From Myxococcus stipitatus DSM 14675 (GTDB lineage: Bacteria > Myxococcota > Myxococcia > Myxococcales > Myxococcaceae), in assembly GCF_000331735.1 (NCBI RefSeq), contig NC_020126.1, positions 3,658,001 through 3,722,000 on the forward strand: a DNA stretch of 64,000 bases, given 5' to 3'. A program made the position numbers and the translations under genes. Below, in pieces: positions 25,577-33,446 of this stretch (position 1 is the first letter of the stretch; every line of letters begins with the position of its first letter). The notes below the pieces were generated by a model. The model had not been told where the DNA came from and did not search any database. It was given only the letters and a program-made list of their open reading frames with translations.

Positions 25577-27727
25577 ATGCGCGACGTTTCGGAACCTGGA
25601 CCCCACCTCATGCCTGCTCGTCCTCCATCCTCCTCCCGTTCTGGTGCCGGCCGTTCTGGCGGCAATGGGGGGGCGGACTCTCCATCGGCGAAGCCGTCGG
25701 CCCGGGGCCGCCCGCCGCGCGAGGCCTCCTCGTCCGACGAGGACTTCGCCGCGCCTGCCTCCGGGGATGACGCCTCCGACGGTCCCGCGAACCCCGAGCT
25801 CTACGGGGACGCCCTGCCACCCCGCTCGCGCGCGGACGAGACGCGCGTGGGCGCCATCCCGGAATCCCGCGAGGACGAGCCCCGCCGGGAGGACGACGAC
25901 GACAACTCCGAGGCGACGCGGGCCGGGCCGCCGGTGCAGATGCTGGTGCTGGCGGGGCCGGACCGGGGGCGCAAGAAGCGCTTCCAGGGCGTGCGGATGG
26001 TGGTGGGGCGCGGCAAGGACTGCGACTTCGTGCTGGACGACCAGTCCGTGTCGCGCCGGCACCTGGAGCTCGTCTACAGCCAGAACGGCGTGGCGATGCG
26101 GGACCTGGGGAGCATCTCCGGCACCCAGGTGAATGACCAGCGCGTGGACGAGTGCATCCTGAAGCACGGGGATGAAATCGCCATGGGCAAGACGCGGCTG
26201 CGCTTCGTGGACGAGGCGGAGCAGATCAAGGAGCTGCGCGTCCAGGCGGAGGCCCGCGAGGCCGAGGAGAAGCGCGAGCGCGAGGAGGCTTCCAAGGAGC
26301 GCGACGAGGCCCGCAAGGCGGCGAGCTCCGCGCGGGGCACCGACGTGGACCCCAATGACCCGCGCCTCAACGAGGCCACCAACGCCAACTACCGGGTCCC
26401 CGAGCAGCTCCAGGCGAAGAACCGCGAGGGCAACAACAAGGGCAAGGGCGCCATCGCCATTCCCCGCACCCGCCCGCCTCCGAGGGCCGCCGCGGCGGAG
26501 GGCAACTCGAAGGTGAAGCTGCTCATCGGCGTGGGCGGCGCCGTGGTGGTGCTGCTCATGCTGGGGCTCCTGCTCGTCCCCTCGAAGCCGCCCCCGCCGC
26601 CTCCTCCGGACCCGAGCATCGAGCGGGCGAAGCTGCTGATGCAGAAGGCGCGCGAGTCGATGCGCGCGGACGACTACCCGGGGGCGCTGGCCTTCCTCGA
26701 GGAGGCGGAGAAGCTCCGGCCCGGCGTGGACGAGGAGGGCCTGGGCAAGGCGGTGGCGAAGGAGGTGGAGGTCCGCAAGGTCTTCCAGGCCGCGCGCGAG
26801 CTGATGGACGCGCAGAACTTCGACGAGGCCCGGAAGGTTCTCGACGCCGCGCCGCAGGGCACGGCCAAGTCGGACGACGTGCGGCGCAAGCTCGAGGCGG
26901 AGCTGGAGGAGAAGGCCACGGCGTTCCACGTCGGGAAGATGGAGGAGGCCTTCACCGCGAGAGACCCGGACGCGGTGCGCGCGCTGCTGGACCGGATGCC
27001 GGACGTCAGCAAGCCCGCCTATTCGCAGCGGCTCCAGGACTTGATCGCCGAGCTGGCGAAGGAGTCCGCGGACGACGCGCGCCGGGCCCGGGCGGGACGT
27101 GCGCGCGCCGACGAGCTCGCCAAGGAGGAGCGCAAGCGCTTCATCGAGGAGGCCTTCACGGACGTGGAGCGGCGATTCAACGGCGGGGACTACCAGCGCG
27201 CGGTGCTGGAGTGCGACCGCGTGGTGGAGAAGTACAAGGCGGACAAGGACGTGAAGGACCGCTCGCGTCAGCTCAAGACGCTCATCCCCCAGTTCCAGCG
27301 CACGCTGGATGACGCGCAGAAGAAGCTCGCGTCCAACGCGCTGGAGTCCGCGTCGAAGCCCCTGCGCCGCGCCGCGGAGCTGTACCGGCAGATTGGCTTC
27401 CAGGGCTCGCTGGGGCGCACCATCGACGAGCAGCTCGCGTCGGCGGCGCTGGCGGCGGGGCAGGGGGCCTTGAAGAAGGGCGACCTGGTCGTCGCGGGCT
27501 CCAACTTCCGCGAGGCCCTGCGCCTCAACCCCGGAGACCGCCGCGCGCGCGACGGCCTGGATGAGCTGCAGAAGAAGGTGGAGGAGCTCTACATGCGCGC
27601 CTATATCGAGCGCGACAGGGACCCGTCGGCCGCCGCGATGAAGTTCAAGATTGTCATCGAGACAGCGCCCGAGGGCTCGGATACGAAGCGCAAGGCGGAG
27701 ATGTTCCTGAGCGAGCTGCAGCCATGA
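25577..27727 (+). CDS. FHA-domain membrane protein with C-terminal TPR-like repeats
   Basis: 716 residues. A disordered acidic N-terminus (about 1-115) precedes a forkhead-associated domain (about 118-215, VGRGKDCDFVLDDQSVSRRH) with the phosphothreonine-binding Gly-Arg and Ser-Arg-His residues. A charged coiled coil follows (about 215-255, EAREAEEKREREEASKERDE), then one TM helix near 315-335 (LLIGVGGAVVVLLMLGLLLV) and a proline run. The periplasmic half is helical TPR-like repeats (AKLLMQKARESMRADDYPGAL). It is therefore a transmembrane protein with a cytoplasmic phospho-reader. The next gene is 40 bases away, so it heads a probable three-gene operon. An alternative start is ATG at 25610; neither has a strong ribosome-binding site. 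Confidence 0.87.
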   Translation: MRDVSEPGPHLMPARPPSSSRSGAGRSGGNGGADSPSAKPSARGRPPREASSSDEDFAAPASGDDASDGPANPELYGDALPPRSRADETRVGAIPESREDEPRREDDDDNSEATRAGPPVQMLVLAGPDRGRKKRFQGVRMVVGRGKDCDFVLDDQSVSRRHLELVYSQNGVAMRDLGSISGTQVNDQRVDECILKHGDEIAMGKTRLRFVDEAEQIKELRVQAEAREAEEKREREEASKERDEARKAASSARGTDVDPNDPRLNEATNANYRVPEQLQAKNREGNNKGKGAIAIPRTRPPPRAAAAEGNSKVKLLIGVGGAVVVLLMLGLLLVPSKPPPPPPPDPSIERAKLLMQKARESMRADDYPGALAFLEEAEKLRPGVDEEGLGKAVAKEVEVRKVFQAARELMDAQNFDEARKVLDAAPQGTAKSDDVRRKLEAELEEKATAFHVGKMEEAFTARDPDAVRALLDRMPDVSKPAYSQRLQDLIAELAKESADDARRARAGRARADELAKEERKRFIEEAFTDVERRFNGGDYQRAVLECDRVVEKYKADKDVKDRSRQLKTLIPQFQRTLDDAQKKLASNALESASKPLRRAAELYRQIGFQGSLGRTIDEQLASAALAAGQGALKKGDLVVAGSNFREALRLNPGDRRARDGLDELQKKVEELYMRAYIERDRDPSAAAMKFKIVIETAPEGSDTKRKAEMFLSELQP

Positions 27728-27767
27728 GCGGGCGCTCGCCAACAACGAAGGCGCGTGGAGATCTGGG

Positions 27768-29099
27768 ATGAGCGAGTCGTCGCTGCGTGAACTCGGGATG
27801 GACCTCCTCGAGGAGCGTCAGTTCGAGCGGGCCCTTGCCGTGTTCGCGGAGGCGGTGCGCCGGGTCCCGGCGGACCACCGCTCGCGGATGCTGGCCGCCC
27901 GGTGTCTGGCGGAGCTGGGCGAGCGCGAGCGCGCCGTCACGTCGTACCACGCGTGCGCCGAGGGGCTCCTGCGCCGCGACTACCTCCTGTCCGCCATGGC
28001 CGCGTGCAAGCTGGCCCTGGACCTGTCGCCCAACGAGCGGCGCCTGCGCGACACGCTCATCCGCGTGCACTCGCGCGCGGTGCGCAGCGCTCCGGGCCGC
28101 GCCGTCGTGCCCCCGCCGCTGCCGCCGGAGACGCTCTACGACGGCAAGGTGGACACGGACTTGATGGGGCTCGTCGGCGAGGAGCTGTCCAACCGCGCCA
28201 TCGAGGTGCTGGCCGCGCCGGACCCGGGCGGCTCCGCGGACCCCAACAGCCGGCCTCCGCTGCCGCTGTTCGCGGACCTGGACCGCGACGCGTTCATCGA
28301 CCTGGTGGGCCGGATGAACTGGCGCCGGGTGCGGCCCGAGGAGGTGGTGAGCCGCGAGGGCGAGCCCGCCGACCACCTCTGCGTGCTCGTCGCGGGCAAG
28401 GCGGAGGTGACGCGGCAGATGGACGGCGAGGCCAAGACGCTGGGCTTCCTGGGCGGCGGCTCCATCTTCGGTGAGATTGCCCTGCTGACGGGCGCGCCGC
28501 CGACGGCCACGGTGGCCGCGGTGTCCGACACGGAGGTCTTCGAGATCCGCCGCGAGCACCTCAACGCGATGGCGAAGCTCTACCCCGCGGTGCCGCAGGT
28601 GCTGGCGGACTTCGCGCAGCAGCGCATGGCGCGCAACCTGATGGCCACCTCGCCCATGTTCCAGGCGCTGCCGGAGTCGGAGCGGGGCGCGCTGCTCCAG
28701 CGCTTCACCTTCCGCGCGCTGCAGGGCCACGAGAAGGTGCTGGTGGAGGGCGAGCACTCGCCGGGCCTGTTCATCGTGCTGGCCGGAGAGCTGGTGGTGC
28801 AGAAGGAGGACCCGGCGGGCGGCACCGTGACGCTGGGCGTGCTGCGCGAGGGCGAGGTCGCTGGCGAAATCTCCCTGCTGACGGGCCTGCGCGCCACGGC
28901 CACCGTCGTCGTCACGCGCAAGACGGCGGCGGCCTTCCTGGAGCGCAACGCGTTCCACGAGCTGGTCCGCTCCTTCCCGCACATCCGCACGTACCTGGAG
29001 CAGCTGTCGGACCGGCGGCTGAAGCAGATTGGCGAGGCCCTCCGGCCCGCCGAAATCATCGACGCGGACGAGCTGGTGCTCGAGCCCGAGGCGGCGTGA
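27768..29099 (+). CDS. Protein with TPR-like N-terminus and two cyclic-nucleotide-binding domains
   Basis: 443 residues. The first about 110 residues are TPR-like (ERALAVFAEAVRRVPADHRS). Two cNMP-binding (CAP-type) beta-roll domains follow: about 155-265 with GGGSIFGEIALLTGAPPTATV, and about 285-405 with REGEVAGEISLLTGLRATATV. Both keep the phosphate-binding cassette core (FGEIALL and AGEISLL) but lack the canonical Arg-Ala/Ser after it (PPTATV, RATATV), so nucleotide affinity or identity may differ. No DNA-binding HTH follows, so it is not a CRP-type regulator. It sits between an FHA membrane protein and a small membrane protein in a likely operon. Function unknown; perhaps a cytoplasmic scaffold. 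Confidence 0.88.
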   Translation: MSESSLRELGMDLLEERQFERALAVFAEAVRRVPADHRSRMLAARCLAELGERERAVTSYHACAEGLLRRDYLLSAMAACKLALDLSPNERRLRDTLIRVHSRAVRSAPGRAVVPPPLPPETLYDGKVDTDLMGLVGEELSNRAIEVLAAPDPGGSADPNSRPPLPLFADLDRDAFIDLVGRMNWRRVRPEEVVSREGEPADHLCVLVAGKAEVTRQMDGEAKTLGFLGGGSIFGEIALLTGAPPTATVAAVSDTEVFEIRREHLNAMAKLYPAVPQVLADFAQQRMARNLMATSPMFQALPESERGALLQRFTFRALQGHEKVLVEGEHSPGLFIVLAGELVVQKEDPAGGTVTLGVLREGEVAGEISLLTGLRATATVVVTRKTAAAFLERNAFHELVRSFPHIRTYLEQLSDRRLKQIGEALRPAEIIDADELVLEPEAA

Positions 29100-29106
29100 G
29101 GCGTGC

Positions 29107-29601
29107 ATGGTGATGTTGTCGCGTTCGCGGGTGGTGGGGCTCGGGTTGGCGTTGGCGGCGGCGGGGGCGGTGCTCTACTTCTGGCCTCGCCAGGAGCCGG
29201 GTGTCTCCGAGGCCATCACCCGTCAGGTCATCTCGATGGCCCGCGCCGCGGAGACGAAGGACGTCTCCGGGGTGATGGAGGGCGTGTCCGAGCGCTTCCG
29301 CACCGACAGCAACTGGGACCAGCGGCAGGTGCGCGGCGTGCTGACGGGCCAGGTGCTGCGCGGCCAGTGGGTCCGCGTCTTCGTGACGAACCTGGAGGTG
29401 CATGAGGTCTCCCCCACGCAGGGCGACTTCCAGGCGCGCTTCATCTTCGGCCGCTCACAGGCGGAGAGCGTGAAGGACCTGGCGGCGGAGAGCGTGCTGA
29501 ACGCCTACCTCATCGAGGGAACCTTCGAGAAGGAGGACGACGGCGTCTGGCGCGTGGTCCGCGCGAGGCACCGCTCGCTGAGTCCCGCCGAGCTGCTGTA
29601 G
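29107..29601 (+). CDS. Small membrane-anchored protein, NTF2-like
   Basis: 164 residues. One N-terminal TM helix (VVGLGLALAAAGAVLYFW), then a domain of about 125 residues resembling the SnoaL/NTF2 fold (ITRQVISMARAAETKDVSGV, GVWRVVRARHRSLSPAELL). The pattern, a helix followed by a DxxGVM-type turn and curved strands, is typical of proteins that bind small ligands or act as adaptors. ATG at 29107 overlaps no gene; GAGG is 5 bases upstream. Third gene of the FHA-CNB set. No function can be assigned. Confidence 0.7.
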   Translation: MVMLSRSRVVGLGLALAAAGAVLYFWPRQEPGVSEAITRQVISMARAAETKDVSGVMEGVSERFRTDSNWDQRQVRGVLTGQVLRGQWVRVFVTNLEVHEVSPTQGDFQARFIFGRSQAESVKDLAAESVLNAYLIEGTFEKEDDGVWRVVRARHRSLSPAELL

Positions 29602-29619
29602 TCCCTTCACTGCAGCAGC
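29592..29619. terminator. Hairpin spanning two convergent stop codons
   Basis: GCTGCTGTAGT, loop CCCTTC, ACTGCAGCAGC: an 11-bp stem with one G-T wobble. It contains the stop codons of both the small membrane protein (29601) and the TPR protein (29607), whose ends are five bases apart. It probably ends transcription in both directions. Confidence 0.5.
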
Positions 29620-31187
29620 GTGTTCGTCTCGGTGACCCAGGCCTTGGCCATCGCGCCCTGGCCCGCGGACTCCAGGCCCTTCTTCACGGTGTCGATGCGC
29701 GCCGCCAGCTCCTCGCGCGGCGTGCCCTGGGCCCGGGCGCGCACCAGCCCGAAGTAGTAGTGCTGGCAGCCGGCCGCGTACGCGCTCTGCGCGAAGAGCA
29801 GGTCGCCCATGGCCGAGTAGGCCTCTGGCAGCGTCCCCGCGCCGGTGTCCGGGGCCACCGTGGCCAGCAGCACCTTCGCGTTCTCGTAGTCCTTGCGCAT
29901 CACCAGCAGCGCGCCCTTGGCGTACTGCGCCCGCGCAAGCCCCACGCCCTTGGCGGCGATGGCCTTGTCGTAGGCGCCCAGCGCGTCGTCCTGTCGCCCC
30001 GCGGCCTCGAGCAGCCCGCCCCGCGCCAGCCAGTAGCGCCCGTCCTGCTCCAGGAGGCGGACCTTCTTCCCGTCCGTGGTCGCCACCTGGATGTTGCCGA
30101 AGGTCCCTTCGTAGGCATCCAGCAGCGCCAGCGCGCTCGCGTTGTCGCCCGACGCCTGGAGGCTGCGCGCGCCGTCCAGGTAGAGAAGGGGCGCGGTGCG
30201 TCGCCGGGCCAGCGCGGCCTCGAACGCGGCACGGGCCTGGGTGTCCTTCCGGAGGGCCAGGGCACGCGCCCGGGTGAAGAGCGCGTAGACGTCATCCGGC
30301 ACGGCCTTCAGCGCGGAGTCCGCGTCCTGGAGCGCCTGGTCCGCGGCGCCTCGTGTCAGGGCCAGCTCCGCCTTCAGCGTGCCCATGCGCGAGCGCAGCA
30401 CGGGCGTCAGCTCCGCCTGCTTCTGGCTCGCGGCGTCGAGGGCGCGCTGGGCCTCCTCCAGCTTCTTGCCCTGGTACACCTGGGCAAGCCCCATGCTGAG
30501 CTTCGCGAGCAGGTGGTCCGGGTTGGCCTGGAGGGCCTTCTCGAAGGCCTCCACCGCCTGGCCAGGCTGTCCCTCGTCGAGGAGGGCCAGGCCGTACGCG
30601 CTGGAGAAGCGAGGGTCCCGGTAGGCGTTCTCCGCGGCGCGGGCGAAGGCCTGGCGCGCGGCGGGGAGGTCCCCCTTCGCCTGGAGCGTCAGGGCCATGG
30701 CCAGGGTGAGCCGGGGGCTGCTGGCGCCCTGGGCCTGGAGCTCCCCGAGGAACTTCTCCGCCTCGGCCGTCTGTCCTTGCGCGAGCAGGTGGAGCGCGCG
30801 CGTGGCGAAGCGCTCGCCGGAGCGGGAGTCGAGCTGTTCGGCGCGAGACAGGTGCTCGCGGGCCTTGGCGTCCGCGCCGGGCTGGTGGTGGTCCAGCCAC
30901 AGCACCGTCTGGAGGTCCGCGGCCAGGGCCTGGGCGTCGCGGGCCCCGTCATCCACCTGGAACAAGGTGTCCAGCTCCGCCAGGGCACGGGCCAGGTCCG
31001 CGGGATTGCCCCGAGAGGCCGCGGCGCGGGCGGCGCGCAGGTGCTCTTCTGTCTGCTTTCGCACCGTGCCGCGGTGGACGAACCAGGTGACGGCTCCGGC
31101 GAGCAGCACGGCCACCGCCAGCACCTGTGCGAGCGCGCTCTTCCAACCCTCGCGGCGCTTCCAGTCGGTTTGACCTTCCGTGTTCAT
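29607..31187 (-). CDS. Membrane-anchored TPR protein
   Basis: 526 residues. A short cytoplasmic N-terminus, one TM helix near residues 20-37 (LAQVLAVAVLLAGAVTWFVH), then about a dozen tetratricopeptide-type helix pairs in the periplasm (PADLARALAELDTLFQVDDG, FEKALQANPDHLLAKLSMGL, AFEAALARRRTAPLLYLDGA). TPR arrays scaffold protein complexes. No enzymatic residues were seen. Its own sigma-70-like promoter is visible upstream. It is monocistronic, convergent with the FHA operon and divergent from thrB. Confidence 0.85.
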   Translation of the reverse strand: MNTEGQTDWKRREGWKSALAQVLAVAVLLAGAVTWFVHRGTVRKQTEEHLRAARAAASRGNPADLARALAELDTLFQVDDGARDAQALAADLQTVLWLDHHQPGADAKAREHLSRAEQLDSRSGERFATRALHLLAQGQTAEAEKFLGELQAQGASSPRLTLAMALTLQAKGDLPAARQAFARAAENAYRDPRFSSAYGLALLDEGQPGQAVEAFEKALQANPDHLLAKLSMGLAQVYQGKKLEEAQRALDAASQKQAELTPVLRSRMGTLKAELALTRGAADQALQDADSALKAVPDDVYALFTRARALALRKDTQARAAFEAALARRRTAPLLYLDGARSLQASGDNASALALLDAYEGTFGNIQVATTDGKKVRLLEQDGRYWLARGGLLEAAGRQDDALGAYDKAIAAKGVGLARAQYAKGALLVMRKDYENAKVLLATVAPDTGAGTLPEAYSAMGDLLFAQSAYAAGCQHYYFGLVRARAQGTPREELAARIDTVKKGLESAGQGAMAKAWVTETNTLLQ

Positions 31188-31217
31188 GGACCTGTCTCCC
31201 CGCGCTGGCGTTGGATG

Positions 31218-31246
31218 CTATTAGGTACGCCCCTCCCGGGTGTCAA
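31218..31246 (-). promoter_or_regulatory. Sigma-70 promoter for the TPR gene
   Basis: Minus strand TTGACA (31246-31241), 17-base spacer, TAATAG (31223-31218): a perfect -35 and a near-consensus -10 at optimal spacing. The start site would be near 31211, about 24 bases before the ATG at 31187. The same 91-base region is the divergent leader of thrB. Confidence 0.65.
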
Positions 31247-31278
31247 TCCATGCGGCCGGGAGCATGGAGGAGTGAGCA

Positions 31279-32250
31279 ATGGCAGTTCACACGGCGCTGT
31301 CCCCCGAGGTCTTCACCCGCATCGCCGACACCTTCGGGTTGGGGAGTGTGCGCGGGGTGACGCCCATCCCCCAGGGCTCCATCAACACCAACCACCGGGT
31401 GGAGACGGACAGCGGCCGCTACTTCGTTCGCCACACGACGGTGCGCTCCTCGGACGACCTGCGCTTCGAGTCCGCGCTGCTCCACCACCTGGCCGCGCAC
31501 CACTTCCCCTCGCCGGTGTTGCTGACCACGCGCGATGGGGCGACCTTCGTGGAGATGGAGGGGGGCCGCGTCAGCGTCTTCCGCTGGCTGGCGGGCGAGG
31601 AGAAGCGCCACCCGGGCCTCACCGCGGAGCACTTGGAGCGACTGGGCACGGAGCTGGGCAAGCTGCATCGCGACACGCAGTCCTTCACGGGCTCGCGCGG
31701 CAACCCCTACTCACCGGACGTCGTGCGCGGCTGGCTGGTGGAGCTCGCGCGTCACCCCGACGCGACGCTGTCCGGGCTCGCCGGAGAGCTGGAGCACGCG
31801 CTCGCCACGGCGGAGTCCCGGCGCCAGGGGCTGGAGCCACTGGGCGTCATCCACGCGGACCTCTTCACCGACAACGTGAAGTGGCTGGGCGACAGCGTGG
31901 GCGCGTTCTTCGACTTCGAGATGGCCTGCCGCGAGGCCTATGGCCTGGACCTGGTCATCACCTTGAACGCGTGGTGCTTCGACCAGGGGCAGTACCTGCC
32001 GGAGCTGTGCCGGGCGCTGGTGCGCGGCTATCAGGACATCCGGCCCCTGGCCCCGGTGGAGCGGGCCAACCTCTTCGGCCACGCGCTCTTCGGCGCCGTG
32101 CGCTTCACGTCCAGCCGCATTCGCGACTACCACCTGTCGCCGCTGCCGGCCGACAAGCTGGTGCGCAAGGACTACCGCACGTACCTGGCCCGGACGCGCG
32201 CGCTGACGGCGATGGGGCCGGAGGGCTACGCGGCGCTGCTCGGGCTGTGA
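31279..32250 (+). CDS. thrB: Homoserine kinase, type II (APH fold)
   Basis: 323 residues of the aminoglycoside-phosphotransferase-like homoserine kinase family. Visible landmarks are the nucleotide loop QGSINTNHRVETDSGRYFVR, the catalytic loop VIHADLFTDNVKW (His-x-Asp-x4-Asn) and the metal-binding FDFEMACREAYGLDL. It phosphorylates L-homoserine to O-phosphohomoserine in threonine synthesis. It lies alone, away from thrA/thrC. GGAGGAG lies 6 bases upstream of the ATG. The type II enzyme is unrelated to the GHMP-fold ThrB but is common in Deltaproteobacteria. Confidence 0.88.
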   Translation: MAVHTALSPEVFTRIADTFGLGSVRGVTPIPQGSINTNHRVETDSGRYFVRHTTVRSSDDLRFESALLHHLAAHHFPSPVLLTTRDGATFVEMEGGRVSVFRWLAGEEKRHPGLTAEHLERLGTELGKLHRDTQSFTGSRGNPYSPDVVRGWLVELARHPDATLSGLAGELEHALATAESRRQGLEPLGVIHADLFTDNVKWLGDSVGAFFDFEMACREAYGLDLVITLNAWCFDQGQYLPELCRALVRGYQDIRPLAPVERANLFGHALFGAVRFTSSRIRDYHLSPLPADKLVRKDYRTYLARTRALTAMGPEGYAALLGL

Positions 32251-32263
32251 GTCGGGTGAGGCG

Positions 32264-32288
32264 CCCGGGGCGGGTCCAACGCCCCGGG
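32264..32288. terminator. Hairpin between thrB and the NTF2-like lipoprotein gene
   Basis: CCCGGGGCG, 7-base loop, CGCCCCGGG: a perfect 9-bp stem in the 51-base gap between convergent genes. No T-tract. Confidence 0.45.
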
Positions 32289-32301
32289 GCCGCCGGCCCG
32301 G

Positions 32302-32769
32302 CTAGATTCCGGTGAGGATCTTCCAGGTGTCGCCTTCGCGGCGGAACACCATCTGCTCCAGCTCCGCCTCGCGCTGGGGGCGGGGGGTGAGGCTGGGCAT
32401 GCGCCAGTTCACCTTCCAGTAGTAGACGGCCGTGGCCACCTCCTTGCCGACCTGGATGCGGCGCACGTCCAGCTCCACCTTGGGCGACTGGAGCTGCTGG
32501 AAGAGCGTGGCCAGGTACGGGGCCAGGTTCGCCGCCGTGAGGTCGTCCTCGGGCTCGTTGGGCGTGCCCGCGTCCTCGTGGAAGTCGTTGGACACCAGGG
32601 ACTGGATGGCCTGCGCGTCGCGTGCCTCAACGGCAGACCGATACTTCTCCATCACTGCCAAAATGGCGCGCGTGTCGGAGTTGTCGTCGATGTCGGTACC
32701 GGGGATGCGCTTCGAAGCGCAGGCGGCCAACAGGGACAGGGCGCAAACAGCGAGGAAGCGGATGAGCAT
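32302..32769 (-). CDS. NTF2-like lipoprotein
   Basis: 155 residues. The signal peptide MLIRFLAVCALSLLAAC ends in a lipobox (LAAC, Cys17). The mature part has an NTF2/SnoaL-like pattern: AILAVMEKYRSAVEARDAQA, AVYYWKVNWRMPSLTPRPQR and a C-terminal TWKILTGI. It is probably an outer-membrane lipoprotein; Lys at +3 of the mature protein argues against inner-membrane retention by an Asp+2-type rule. Role unknown. It is downstream of the DUF2505 gene with a 72-base gap. Confidence 0.75.
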   Translation of the reverse strand: MLIRFLAVCALSLLAACASKRIPGTDIDDNSDTRAILAVMEKYRSAVEARDAQAIQSLVSNDFHEDAGTPNEPEDDLTAANLAPYLATLFQQLQSPKVELDVRRIQVGKEVATAVYYWKVNWRMPSLTPRPQREAELEQMVFRREGDTWKILTGI

Positions 32770-32841
32770 GGCGGGGCCTTACGTAGACAAGGGCGGGGAA
32801 GTCAACCCATTCCCCAGGCCCCACCTTGCACTCCGCGTGCC

Positions 32842-33369
32842 TCAGCCCTTGCGGATGACCTCGGAGATGAACCGGTTGAGGACGGGAATCTCGTTGTCGA
32901 GAATCTTCAAGCCCTCGCCCTGGATGATCTTCTCGCCGATGAGTGCCAGGGGCTTCATGAGCAGGGGGAGCTTGAGGGTGATCTCCCCGTCCATGGTGCG
33001 CTCCGTCTGGCCCGCGCCCAGGTCCCGGAAGCGCATCTTGCCGGTGTTCACCAGCATCTTGGAGATGGTGCCGGACGTGGGCACGTTGGTGAAGGTGAGC
33101 TCCTTGCGGCGCTTGTCGTAGGTGGACGACTCGATGAAGGCGAACCACTCCGGGGGCACGCGCTTGGGGCCAATGGACTCGATGACGGGCCGGGGGCGGT
33201 AGCGCACGCGGCGGCGGACCAGGTCCCCCTCCGTCTTGATCTCCAGCGGCTGGAGCTCCAGCAGGACGCCGTGATGTTGAAGCAGGAAGGCGAAATACCG
33301 CTCGTCGAGGAGTGCTCGCTCGACCTCATCCACCGTCCCCTGGATTCGCTGCTTCGCCTCGAACCGCAT
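32842..33369 (-). CDS. DUF2505 family protein (Bet v 1/START-like)
   Basis: 175 residues with no signal or TM segment. The pattern is that of DUF2505: MRFEAKQRIQGTVDEVERAL, EGDLVRRRVRYRPRPVIES and LKLPLLMKPLALIGEKIIQG. The fold suggests a hydrophobic pocket for a lipid or polyketide; no ligand is known. It lies 65 bases downstream of the membrane protease gene on the same strand. Confidence 0.75.
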   Translation of the reverse strand: MRFEAKQRIQGTVDEVERALLDERYFAFLLQHHGVLLELQPLEIKTEGDLVRRRVRYRPRPVIESIGPKRVPPEWFAFIESSTYDKRRKELTFTNVPTSGTISKMLVNTGKMRFRDLGAGQTERTMDGEITLKLPLLMKPLALIGEKIIQGEGLKILDNEIPVLNRFISEVIRKG

Positions 33370-33418
33370 CGTTACCCTCCGGATGAGCTGGCCCGTCGCC
33401 GCTGTGTGGGCTGCCTGC

Positions 33419-33446
33419 CTAGCGGAAAGCGGGGCTAGCGGAAAGC
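33419..33446. repeat. Short duplication of a stop-codon context
   Basis: CTAGCGGAAAGC occurs twice, 16 bases apart (33419-33430 and 33435-33446), at the 3' end of the membrane protease gene. The second copy contains its terminal Ala-Phe-Arg-stop codons; the first repeats those bases just outside the gene. Confidence 0.6.

Noticed and set aside
23954-27745. Very long minus-strand frame including tldD
   Set aside because: Only the portion up to the ATG at 25435 matches TldD. The remainder is antisense to the FHA protein gene.
27654-29108. Minus-strand frame opposite the cyclic-nucleotide-binding protein
   Set aside because: Low-complexity Arg/His/Leu product, no start context, and it conflicts with a recognised gene.
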